A stretch of DNA of 64,000 nt, from contig JALGAS010000002.1 of NCBI GenBank assembly GCA_023078685.1, positions 2,294,001-2,358,000 of the forward strand, written 5' to 3'. The translations under genes and the position numbers were made by a program. Source of the stretch: Neopestalotiopsis rosae. Its lineage: Eukaryota > Ascomycota > Sordariomycetes > Amphisphaeriales > Sporocadaceae. Within the stretch, counting starts at the first letter, position 1. Each line of letters opens with the position of its first letter. The notes under the pieces are model-generated. The model was given only the letters and a program-made list of their open reading frames with translations. It had not been told where the DNA came from and ran no database searches. This document shows positions 44,585 to 55,015 of the stretch, one piece after another.

Positions 44585-45376
44585 TGTCGTGGACCTGGAC
44601 CAAGTATACTGAACAGAGATTGGAAGCAGCAGGGGAAATTGAGAGATAATTTTATATGACACGCGATTTACAGAAAAACTTTGGGACAAGTTTACAAGAC
44701 GCAAAGTTATCTTCTCGGGCGAAGGGTGGCGCGACTTGAACTACTTAATTCTTTGTGAACAAGGAGGAACTGCTTTTGCCTGCCAAAATCGTATTGGTTC
44801 CATCGTCTCACAAAACCCCGTGTTTTGTGAAACACAGGCTTACTTGCATGCTTGCCAAAGTGGTGGGCCTCCCAAAGTGGTGGGCCTCCCTTATCAGTTG
44901 AGTCTCTGACATAGGTACATATGGTTTTGGGCCGCCCTGCATGATAACGTATGTGCAGGTCGGCAGTTAACAGGCATCCGTGGGCCATCTCGGTGTGACA
45001 TACAACTATGATAGGACGATTCTTGGGTATGACCATATTGCGAATAGGCGTCTGAAGACAAATGAACTCTGCATAGTGAGTCTCAGGATCTAGACTACCA
45101 GAACCGAGAAAGAAAGTCAAAGCGACGAGAAATTCGTACACCTTTACAGCGGTATGGGCTCTCACTCTGCGCAATTACATCAGGGGAAAGTTCGAGAAGA
45201 TTTTCAAGCCTTAGAAACGTGATTGAGATTGCAGCATCGAAGTACCTAGAGTTCTGGGCAGACTATTGAGGAAAATAATGAAAAAGGAAAAAAGAACAAA
45301 CAAAGAAGGGAAGAAGGCTACCCTCAACCGCCAAAGAATAAGTCCCCAGCATTCGTGATACTTTAGCGACATGGCA
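44585..45376. other. Spacer between C2H2 and coiled-coil genes
   Basis: It contains a perfect 17-bp tandem duplication, ccaaagtggtgggcctc, at 44855-44888. A minus-strand frame at 44707-45174 crosses it but has no recognisable character and is not called. Confidence 0.4.
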
Positions 45377-46883
45377 TTAACCATGATTTCGCTTTTCTTC
45401 TGAGCCTCCCGGTAAAAAAGTCCTTCCCCCTTTGTTGCCAGTGGGTTTGCTTGAGCTTGTACTCTCCCTTCTCGCCAACCGCTTTTCTCGGTACATTCGC
45501 TGGTGCTCCGATTTTGCATTCTCAACTTGATCAGCACTGAGAACAACGCAATTTTGCAAACGAACATCCTTCTGACCTGGGACTTCCAAGAGGAAGGCTG
45601 GCCAAACGATTAATTCGGCGTGTTCATAGTCCACAGACTGAGGCTCCTTCTTTGGCGTACTTTGCCCATTCGCACGCTGTGACCTGTTGAGGTCTCCTCG
45701 AATGAAAGAAGACAGTAGCATGCAAGGATCTTCTTCGAAGGGCTCTTCTAGTTCGAGAGTGATCCGCCCTTTCAGCTTTTGCAGGTCGGTCCATTGCGTA
45801 CATATCTGCGCACATGTGTGCTTGAGGTCTTCAGAGAATTTTTCCCTCTGGCTATCTGCCACCATAACACTAACAACAGACTTGATCTGCTTCACACATC
45901 GGTCGAGGCGCTCCTGTATCAACCCGTTCTGTGGCTCAATAGGCAGCAACAAAGCTCGAACATGTGCCTCCCGCACGGGGTCGTTCTCCGCCATCTGCGA
46001 GAGAATTTGACAGAGGCTATTGTCTTCGAGTAGATAGGTGGCTTGGAAGATGTGCTCTTCCAGCGCCTGAGCGGCCACGAGCATGGCTAGGGCTATGCGC
46101 ATGTATTTTGCATCCGACGAGTTGGAGTTGAGCATGGGACCAATGGAAAGTGCTTTGGCTGCCTTCGAAACAGAGGCGAAGGCTTCTGCTGACAGTTCCG
46201 TGTTCAAATACGGGACAAGAAGTGTGCACATATGCGACGTGATCGCCTTCAAGGACGCGACACTGAAATCAACATATTAGGTAATGTAGTGTCGCCGATG
46301 TCTTCGAAGTATGTACTCACATGGTCTCCGTTTCCATTTGGACAACATCCCCCTCCAATAACGTGTAGCCTTCTAGAGACTCCTTGATTTTAGAACAGAG
46401 TTTGGTTTCAGCATCTAGTGTACTCTGTAGTTGCTCTCGAGCAGCCATCGCTTCTTTCAGTTTTTCCTTTTCCCGCTCTGATTCGTTTTGGAATTGAGTG
46501 GCAAGGTCTCGCCTCTGATTTGCGAGTGTTTGCAATTTTGACATGTGGCTACTGCTCTCTTCGAGCTGTTTGGTGAGATCCGTCACCTTCACTTGAGTTT
46601 CCCCTTGGCTCTTAGTCAGTGTATCGATCTTCTTCTGGCGCGATTGAAGCTCGAGGCGAGTCTTCTCGGCAGCTTTCGCATTCTCCTGGACCTGAGTTCT
46701 CATCTTTGCTATACTGTCCAAGTTGCCGTCATGGAGAATTTTCAGTCGCTCATTGTCGTGAATCAACTGCTTATTATGAGTGATGACCTGCTGAAGTTGC
46801 TGAACCGATTTATCTTTGGCTAGAGCTTCAAAGGCCACCCTGACGGTCTCGATCATCTTGGGCAAGTCGAGGTCTGAAGCCAT
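45377..46883 (-). CDS. Coiled-coil protein of unknown function
   Basis: Two exons (46883-46321, 46262-45377) give 482 residues; the 58-bp intron runs gtgagt...tttcag and joins METET to IVASLKAITSHMC. The start at 46883 gives MASDLDLPKMIETVRVAFEA; the frame is open upstream but not protein-like. Residues about 20-180 are a long heptad-rich coiled coil, dense in Lys, Glu and Gln (ELQSRQKKIDTLTKSQGETQ). The second half is predicted helical and acidic with few Gly (AMLVAAQALEEHIFQATYLL). The C-terminal 40 residues are a basic, Ser/Gly-rich tail (RMYREKRLARRESTSSSKP). No catalytic motif was seen. It may be a scaffold or structural protein, but no function can be assigned. Two coherent exons and clean splice sites support a real gene. 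Confidence 0.75.
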
Positions 46884-48431
46884 GATGCAGGATGGAGATA
46901 TTTTGTGATGTAGAGTCAGAAAGGAAGGTAGATTCGCCGTGTTTCCATCGGTCTGTTTTCCAAGTATATTGAGGATAATCGGATCCAGGGACTTCAAACT
47001 GCCACCCCCAAGCCTATATAGAAAGTCTTGCCAGAGACGCGGGGACCTTGCTGTACAACGACACTTCTCTTCACACCACCAGCAGCCAAATAAAGTTCAA
47101 TAGATATCGAGTCATTCAGTTGATTTGCCAATTATCATATCGCAATTTCCAGAATGAGGCTGTCATATCGGTGAAGATCATGGACAAGAGTCTAAGAACC
47201 TAGGCGAAGTGGCATAACAAGCATATGGTGCATATCGTCGTGACGTGTCTGCCAAAATGATGCATATTTCTAGGCGTCGTACCACCTTTCTTGGGAATTT
47301 GGTACGGTACGCCATACATGATGAACGTCTTCAGTCCACCACGCGTGACTTGCAGTAGGTTCTTACAAGGGGCATGCTTTGTTGCAACGCTCCGGTACCG
47401 AAGCCGCCACATCTCCAGACCGAGGACATCCTGCTAATCATGAACAAGCTGCAGGTCGCACGTTCTATTCGTCATCAACAGTGCAAGGCTGAGCCGTTGT
47501 TGGAACCAACGGGCCGTCCGCGGGGCCTCCCGCATGGAACCAATACCACCATACCGTCGGGCCGTAGATGTGAGCCAGTAGCAGCAAGAATTCATGGAGG
47601 GATTGCTGGGCGACTCCAATTTGTGAACCATTCAGACGACAAATCGCTTTGCATGGTCTGATCACGCGTGACAATTCATCATGCTTTTGCATGGAGGCGA
47701 GGAGCTGCAGTCGCGTTTCCATCAGATCCTACACAAATGCTTGCGAGTAGACAACACCAACCTCCGACCTGTCTAACCTAAATGGTTGTATTTGGGCACT
47801 CCGCACACCAGTTGAGGCCAGCTCGATGACCACTGAGATGGAATCAGAAGACGTCGGGGAGAAACAGAGTTTATGCAAGGAAGGTTTTCGCTTGTCTCAA
47901 GGTCTGCAAATCTGGCCCTACGTACTATTTGCCTGGCTTTCTGGTTCGCACACAGAGGTCCGCTGCACCAGCAATCATTGCGTAAAACTTCCCAGTGTTG
48001 TTCTCAGATGAGCCAAAACTTGTAATAATGAGCTTGGCTTAGCTATGATGACCGTCATGGTAAGCTACGTCCCCTTCGTGAGGGTTAAAAATGCAGTGAA
48101 GGATTCTCCTATAGGTAATGTACCTTACTACGTCCTACGAATGTATGTAGGTAGTAGATAAGCTATGTACTCTGTTCCACAGCTGAGTATCCGATGCCCC
48201 CCACGAGCCCCACATACACCCTCTAGGTAGCTTGACGCGTCCCCCAGGGCCCTAACTCGCGTAAAGTGCTTCCTTAGAAGCTGATGTCAGTTGCCTTGGC
48301 TACCTGCATCCTCAGACATTTCGACGAAGCCGCATTATCATTCCAAAGCTCGCCTGCCTCCGCCATTCGTCAAGACATCTTCCATACCGATGAGGTGACT
48401 ACGTAAGGTTCCATTCCACCGCTTTTCCACA
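46884..48431. other. 1.5-kb spacer with one repeat core
   Basis: It holds promoter sequence for the coiled-coil gene (-) and the PNKP gene (+). A copy of the 30-bp repeat core seen in the 40-kb region is at 48072-48101, differing from the 40716 copy at one position. Opposed frames at 47374-47722 are not convincing. Nothing else was seen. Confidence 0.45.
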
Positions 48432-49845
48432 ATGGCGTCGAATAAACGCAAGGTCGACGCTCCCATCTCCCCTCCTCCAATGAAGCGCAAGGCCCAGAGC
48501 TCCATCACCAAGAGCTCCGTTGCCAGCTTCTTTACGCCCACATCGCAGAAACCGAAGGAGCGGACAGTATGGTCAGAAAGAGCCCCCGATGACGAAACGC
48601 CCGCCACCCTGCTGGTCGGACGGTACGAACCCGAGAGCACAGCCGAGGCCGAGCAAGATCGAAGCAAACGGATAAAGGTTGCCGCATTTGATCTGGTACG
48701 AAGGCTTGATCTGCAGTACAGAAGCATTCCTCGCTGACGAGACACTGCTGCAGGACTCGACGTTGATTACAACAGCCTCGGGCAAGAAATTCGGAGACGA
48801 TCCGGCAGATTGGAAATGGTGGCATTCATCGGTACCGTCCAAGCTCAGACAGCTCTACGAAGAGAACTATCGGGTCGTGATACTCAGCAACCAGGGCGGA
48901 CTAGTACTACACCCCGATCCAAAGTCCAAGGGTCCAAAAGCCGGGACTAAGGCCAAAGTCGACAAGTTCAAGCAAAAGTGTAGTGCCGTACTCACTCAGC
49001 TCAACCTGCCCACATCATTGTATGCGGCTACCGGCAAGGACATCTTTCGGAAACCTAGACCAGGCATGTGGAAAGAGCTCTGCGAGGATTACGATATCGC
49101 CCAAGGCGAAGTAGACTTGGACAATAGCATATTCGTTGGCGATGCTGGCGGGCGCATCGCCGTGGTCAAGGGCAACACGACTGTCGCAAAGGACTTTAGT
49201 TGCTCAGATCGCAACTTTGCCCACAATGTGGGGATCCCATATACGACGCCAGAAGAATTCTTCCTTGGTGAGGAGCCACGCGAGTTCACTAGAGACTTTG
49301 ACGTGACGAAGCATCTTTACCTGGAAGAAAACGACAGTATTGTCTTTAAGAAGCAAAACGAACAGGACATCGTCTTATTCGTGGGTCCTCCAGGTGCTGG
49401 AAAGAGTACGTTCTATTGGAGAAACCTGAAGCCACTCGCATACGAGCGTATCAACCAAGATACCCTCAAGACACGAGCCAAATGCTTTAAAGTGGCAGCT
49501 GATGCCTTGTCTGATGGTTCATCGGTGGCCATTGATAACACGAATCCGGATGTTGATGGTCGTGCAGAATGGGTAGCCCTCGCGAAGAAACACAATGTGC
49601 CCATTCGCTGCGTCTGGTTCAAGACACCCCTCGAGCTTTGCAAACACAATGACACCGTCCGGGCTTTGAACAAGCCAATGAACCCAGAGTCCCGTACGGT
49701 GTTGCCGCAGCTCGCCTTCAATGGCTTTGGATCGAGATTCAAAGAGCCTAAAGCCAAGGAAGGTTTTCAGGACGTCACCGAAGTCGAGTTCAAATTCAAG
49801 GGCACGAAAGAGGAACACGGTATCTGGGGACGATACTGGACTTGA
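48432..49845 (+). CDS. pnk1: Polynucleotide 5'-kinase/3'-phosphatase (PNKP)
   Basis: Repairs DNA ends by removing 3'-phosphates and phosphorylating 5'-hydroxyls, in single-strand-break repair. Two exons (48432-48695, 48754-49845) give 451 residues; the 58-bp intron runs gtacga...ctgcag and splits the phosphatase motif. A basic, nuclear-type leader (SNKRKVDAPISPPPMKRKAQ) precedes the HAD phosphatase motif AAFDLDSTLITTASGKKFG (catalytic Asp 87 and 89). VVILSNQGG, KPRPGMWKEL and DNSIFVGDAGGR complete the HAD motifs. The kinase domain has the P-loop VGPPGAGKSTFYW (about residues 298-310), INQDTLKT and the lid segment around NKPMNPESRTVLP. There is no FHA domain, as in fungal Pnk1. Domain order, phosphatase then kinase, is canonical. 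Confidence 0.96.
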
Positions 49846-50445
49846 GCTGCGGGTGGTCCGGACTGTAGTGAGCTAAGACTAGTTGCTTGCGGCGCTGAAG
49901 CCTTGACATCGCGTTGTATGCTTTCATGTAACATGTGATGATGAACTCGCAGGTTCCATCGATGAAACCAACTGATGGCGTAAGGTAGCCGCCGTCAATA
50001 GCCTTGATCCCAATAACACGTGGATAAGCGGTATCCGCGACTATGAACGTATCTGGACCGAACATTGCTATTTTCTGGATTTTGGCAACAATCTGTCCGT
50101 AAGGTATCTTCTATGGCGTGACGAAAGCACAATGCCATCGTCACTGTATGTCAGAAGCGAAATGCTTCGAGTACCCTTGATCAAGTAAAAAGAAAGAAAA
50201 GGTAACAAACCATCTAACACGAATAGGCCACCTCGTAATATATGCTACTCGGCCATAGAAGAGTGACCAAAGGTCGAGGAATTGAAATCTAAAAGGCCAA
50301 AAAAACAAATAGAAAAAATTCAAAGAGCTAAAGAAAAGAAATATTGAGAAGATAATGACAAATAAAACGCCAAAAAAGAGCGATAACTCTGGTGTTCGCT
50401 TGAACTGAACCCGAGCCCCCTAACAAAGATCCTCTCATATGATCA
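49846..50445. other. Spacer with an A-rich stretch
   Basis: From about 50185 to 50380 the plus strand is purine/A-rich (aaaagaaagaaaagg; aaaaaaacaaatagaaaaaa). A minus-strand frame at 49796-50065 is the shadow of the PNKP 3' end. No gene was seen. Confidence 0.4.
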
Positions 50446-50517
50446 TAGGATATTCACTTTTCACCTGGGTGGCCACCGCACTCAAGAGCTAGACTTTTAC
50501 CGCTCGGCCATTGGACC
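50446..50517 (-). other. tRNA-like fragment with intact Pol III A box
   Basis: Read on the minus strand from 50517, the sequence starts ggtccaa, then atggccgagcggtaaaag, which contains a perfect A box (TGGCCGAGCGG) of the kind seen in class II (Leu/Ser) tRNAs, and a variable-arm-like hairpin (gtggccac). The T arm is not preserved: where ggttcgaatcc is expected there is only ccaggtgaaaagtgaatatc. The 3' acceptor strand pairing with ggtccaa is missing. I read it as a decayed tRNA or the head of a tRNA-derived SINE. It is not called as a functional tRNA. Confidence 0.3.
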
Positions 50518-50672
50518 TTCGTGTTCTTGTGGTTGAAAACTAAGCTCTTGTCGGAGATTATGACACTTCCAAGTACCTTTGAATTTCTTCTGACAAGTTG
50601 TGCTTCAAGTTATGCAGGTAATGCAATGCAAACGACTGAGCCTCTCCCTGTTGCCACTTCATCACGTCGCTA

Positions 50673-51793
50673 CTACAATGCTGCTTTTGCAGGAGAATCC
50701 CTCTTCCCTTCATTTCTCTCAACACTTAAAATCATGGCAACATGATGACTCAGTGCCACGATCTCTCCTTCTATATCCCTTATCAGTACGTCCAGGTCAA
50801 ATCGTCCGTCTTTGATTTGCTTTGAAGTGATCCGCACAGCTAACCACTCGACTCCCTCCTTGGGCAGCGGGGACTTGGCCTCGAGGTTCATGACCACGGT
50901 TGGAAACCACAAGCTCGCGCGCTCCTCGTCCCTCTCCTTCAACTCTTTCTGTGCGTCCTTTTTCGCGTCGTCCATGTCACTGGGCTTGGCCTGTAGAAGC
51001 TGACGTAGCTCTGGGGAGGCAAGAAACGTGTGCATGTTGAATGGAAACGAGTCGGCAACGTAGGGTAGCATGCCTTGCGTGATGTTTTCGCCGCTCGCGA
51101 GACGGATCCACATGTCCAGAACGCCAGGCATCTGAGGCTCTCCGCATGGAAGATAAAAGTGCCAGTTTTGCAGCAAACGCATCATTTTCATTGCAGAGCT
51201 AGGAATCTGGGGCGCCTCCCAGACGCCGTCTGTGGCCGATGCACCCTTGAGCGCGGCAAAGTCTGGTAGATCTGGTAAGGCGGCATCTTCACGACTCTCG
51301 TAGCCTGTGGGCAGGGAAATACCGCCGAATGTCTGCAAATCCGTGTGGGTGGTATAGGCCAGCACGATGCGGCGTGAAGCAGAATGGTCGATCCACGGTG
51401 CATGGGAGAGGATTCTGCCCTGCCATAGAGTCAGGTGCAATGTCGAGAGCTGTTTGCCCAACTTGACTTCCTCGATGATGACAATGGCTGGGCCTGTGGA
51501 CGTCCTGTTTGGGTATTCGAAATGCGCCGTCAGGGTATCACCTTGACCACGTGAAGAGAGATGCAGGCTGGCTGCGGCCAGCATACATGACGCTGCATAT
51601 CCGCCATTGGGTACTAGACGCATTTTGCAGTCAGAGAAGATGGCTTCCATGTCTTCAGGTATACCGAGAGGAGCGTACCTTTGCCGAGGCAGAAAGCATC
51701 GTGAAGGTGGACCTTGTACACGTGCGAGTCTAGTTTTGCAACGACCTCAATAGATTTGGAAACAGATGTCCCGATCACTGTGTTGGAAGACAT
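50673..51793 (-). CDS. Acyl-CoA thioesterase-like (double hot-dog) protein
   Basis: Two exons (51793-51679, 51613-50673) give 351 residues; the 65-bp intron runs gtacgc...tctag and splits the Gly-Lys-Val codons of CLGKVPNGGYAASCMLAAAS. That motif (G-x-x-x-NGGYxxxLL) and the following HLSSRGQGDTLTAHFEYPNR (strand with H-x-x-x-F/Y) are the marks of the TesB/4HBT_3 thioesterase-like superfamily. The second hot-dog half contains DMWIRLASGENITQGMLPYV, ADSFPFNMHTF and, near the end, EGVEWLAVRITSKQIKDGRF. An insertion rich in Lys, Asp and Glu (DMDDAKKDAQKELKERDEER) separates strands. The enzyme would hydrolyse acyl-CoA, but many fungal members are uncharacterised and catalytic residues vary. The cellular location is not evident. 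Confidence 0.82.
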
Positions 51794-52103
51794 GGTAAAT
51801 CGAAGTAGGGGTGAATTGTTTGCAAGTTTCGTATGCGTCTTCGCGATGGCCATGATACAGTTAGGATGCACTGGGTGGATTATTTGCGACTGAACCGTAT
51901 TGCTGGCCACTAGACCGCTCATGGAGCATCGACAAGCTGAGCGAAACGTCAAACTCAGATTCACTAACTTTATGTCCACTTTTCTTTTCTTGATTTGACT
52001 CTTTTATTTTTAGAAGAAAGGTTTGGCCTACTGGTGCCATGTTGGCTGTGGCACAAGTTCCAACAGTTAAGCTGCAGGGGAACTAGTCTCAGGTAGGTAG
52101 ACC
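51794..52103. other. Short spacer
   Basis: It lies between the thioesterase-like gene start and the 3' end of the second PTH11-like gene. It includes aggtaggtag near 52092. Nothing else was seen. Confidence 0.35.
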
Positions 52104-53446
52104 TCACACATAAAGACGGCCAAGATCCTTTATACCAGCTTGGCGAGCTAGTACCTCAATACTAACGCTGGAGACTGGAGGCAATTTTTCATTTAGATGT
52201 ATAGTCGGCCGATGTGGGGCCGCCTTTGGAAGAGTTTCTTGTGTCGTCTCTTGTTGCGTCAATTTGGACTTGAGGTGCAATTTTGACAACAGGTACCGAG
52301 ACATCTGTAAAGGGAGCTGCATGACAGAAGCTGTTGTCGGAAATGTGTGGTACAAGACTGGTAGGCAACAGCATAGCAATGATGCGAACATTTGGATACA
52401 GGTCCAGATTGAGAATGTGCTGAAGTAATCTGATGTAAAAATACAAAGGTTAGCAAACACGCCCAGGAGGAAAGACCTCTTCCGGCCGGGAGAGGATAAG
52501 CTTACAAAGTTCGTCATTCGAGTAAGTCATGGCAATTTTGATAAACCCAATGATTCCCACACTGTAATAAAGCGACCAATCAGTAAATCAGTAAGACAAA
52601 TGCATTATAGTGTCGTCCACATCTCAATGAGTCAGAACTCACAAAATGCCAATGCCAAAGAGGAATTGAAGCCTCAATTTGACACCTAGTCGCAGCTGAA
52701 TCGGTCGGATCATAACCATGGCGTAAGCGACCATGCCGAAATCCACCAAAGAGTTGGGTATTTCGCCTCCTAGTATCACAACTCCTTCGCTGGTACAAGT
52801 TCCCTCTACCGAGAGGTCCCAGTATCGGCGCAGTGGTCTGCATTGAAACGCCTGAAAGACGCAGAATATGATGAAAAGAACTGTCTGGCTGGCGCCTAGC
52901 AGATAGATCCAGATCCTGCAATCGCGGCGAATTTTGAAGATGCGATGATAGAGGGCCAAGACACTGAGCTTGACTGAGAGCGTGTGCGCAAAATAGAAAT
53001 AGCAACCAGCTATGTCCCACTACCGTCATTATTTTAGTAGAGAGCAATTCGCAGCTTGGACAAACACGCGTTTTGTCGTTGGAAGATGAGGCCATACCTT
53101 TCGCGCAACGAGGTGATCATTTGGAGTTTCAGCAACTTCTGTAGCAATATCGCGGCCATTGAGTATGCTGACTGCTGTACGGAGCAAGAATCAAAGAGAG
53201 ATTGTCAGTCACAACGTTGTGATACACTCGAAGCAGCAAGTACGTACCCGCAAGACCGGCAACATTTGTCATGACCGTGAAGAAGGCTGCTACCAATGCC
53301 ATCCAATCCTCGAAGGCAACTTTGCGGGAGCTGCGATGTGTTGCCATGACACGCAACACGGTCAAGATCACCCCCAAGGGCGAGAATATGATCAATACAA
53401 TGAATTGCGCAAATTGTATCGGGTCTTTCCATAGTTCGAAGCCCAT
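52104..53446 (-). CDS. Second PTH11-like rhodopsin-domain membrane protein
   Basis: Five exons (53446-53248, 53174-53098, 53019-52643, 52561-52506, 52429-52104) give 344 residues. Exon 1 encodes MGFELWKDPIQFAQFIVLII and the landmark VLRVMATHRSSRKVAFEDWM (R-x-x-x-x...xxDD-like). Exon 3 provides YFYFAHTLSVKLSVLALYHR IF, the loop Cys in QCRPLRRYWDL and ...GTCTSEGV, and further spans ending MIRPIQLRLGVKLRLQFLFG. Exon 5 has the last span (FSTFSIWTCIQMFASLLCCC LPVLYH) and a cytosolic tail. Topology and loop cysteines fit the fungal rhodopsin-domain family, though the WDD motif is replaced by EDW. It has a different intron pattern from the gene at 20326-21800, so it is a distant relative rather than a recent copy. 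The ligand is unknown. Confidence 0.78.
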
Positions 53447-55015
53447 GGTTGCTAATTATATGGTTGATATTCCCTCGGAAGACCTATGAACAAGCGGAGA
53501 TTTTTGATCGATATGTACATTTGACATAAAAGATTCTATGCCTCGGGTGTAGAATTGATGAATATGTTGGGGCGGAGAAGTATTTTCAAGTTGCAATGTG
53601 GGAATCTTCAAAAGATAAGACATGTCACCTACCTCTGCTGCATTGCAAGTGTTGCGGCTTGTGGATAGCATGCTACTAGGTACGGCAACCTATATTTAGT
53701 GTTTCCCGTAGCCTGCGTAGTAGTGGCATGTACGATAGGTAGCATCGTCACACTGCCGCTTTGCTGTTGGTCTGTAGCCTGAGCGGCATTTGCCGCCTCA
53801 AAGCCGTGGGAAATGTATTTTACGTCTTTTGACATGGTTTTATAGGCGCCCCGTGATGTGCCGGCCCGTTCATCTTCTCCATACTGGTCGATATAGTGGA
53901 TTCAAAAGGCAGAGCCTGGGCATCCAAGACCAACAAGCAGGCTGCATGGAGACTAGTCTCAATAGGTTGGCAAATGTAACGACACGATGGGTCTTTCTCA
54001 ACTCTTGCTGACATAGCGAAACCTCCAATATGGCCCCAATACACAAATGTTGAGGTCCCTCGGCAATTGCTCAGAATTCAATAAATATGGTTAGCATACG
54101 AAGACCAGAGTTGAGTAAGGCATATTGTCTTGGCGCATTGATGACTTGGGTTTATGTCGGGGGCCGTTTTCTATAGAATCTGCACGGACCATAAAAATCA
54201 CGAAGTAAGCGACAACCATAGAGTAAGTGTGATGGTTGAATTTCATAGGCTGTTCCTTCTGTTTGAAGAATAACTGCCGAGGAAGGGTGAAGAAGGGACT
54301 TTTGGCATTTGAGGCAGCCCCATCTTCCCAAAATTCATCAACCATTCTTATCGAGTCTTTTGAGCCACACTCACCTTTACACCTCTATTGCCCCAGAGTA
54401 CAATGCAGGAGTTTGCGTGAAAGCAGCACAATATCTTCAATAATAGCAAGGACAAATTGACCATATATGGCGAATATCTTCGGCACCGATGCAATCTTGC
54501 AACCACTTCATGCCAACCCTCCAAATGGAGGTTTCGGGATAACCCCATTTGGCATTGAATATGGACTATTTTCCTCAGCTGAGTCTAGCGCTGTACCGAG
54601 AAATCGGGGGGCCAATGGGGGCCACATCCGGAGATGTCTTCAGCCTTACATACTGGGTCAGAAGTTGCCCGGTGAGACGAAATCGAGGCGAGCATACGGA
54701 GAACCGCCGCTCCACCGTTGTATACATCTCCGAGGACTTCCTACTGGCTTTATAATATTTCAATAAAAGGTAAGATCGATGCAGAAGTGTGACAGCGTCA
54801 CCAATCATATGGCGGCAGTGTGTCAGATTGCTGTTCTATAACGCAAAGCAGGCGACTATTCTGACAAGCCTCGGCACCGACAAGTAATCAGAGAAGTAGG
54901 CCTTCAGAGATGATCTGATGCGGCTATAAAGAAAAGTGGATCTTCTTTCCAAAATGTGGTGCTTTTCACAGATGTTTTTCATTTATCATGGCAAGTATCC
55001 TGAGAGGCTGCCACA
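53447..55015. other. 1.6-kb spacer
   Basis: It holds promoters of the second PTH11-like gene (-) and the HET gene (+). Short opposed frames only, e.g. 53629-53835 (-) and 54467-54766 (+), none with family character. No RNA or repeat was recognised. Confidence 0.4.

Noticed and set aside
44707..45174. 155-codon frame on the minus strand between the C2H2 and coiled-coil genes
   Set aside because: Crosses a recent 17-bp duplication, lacks any motif, and has no splice context that would make a gene.
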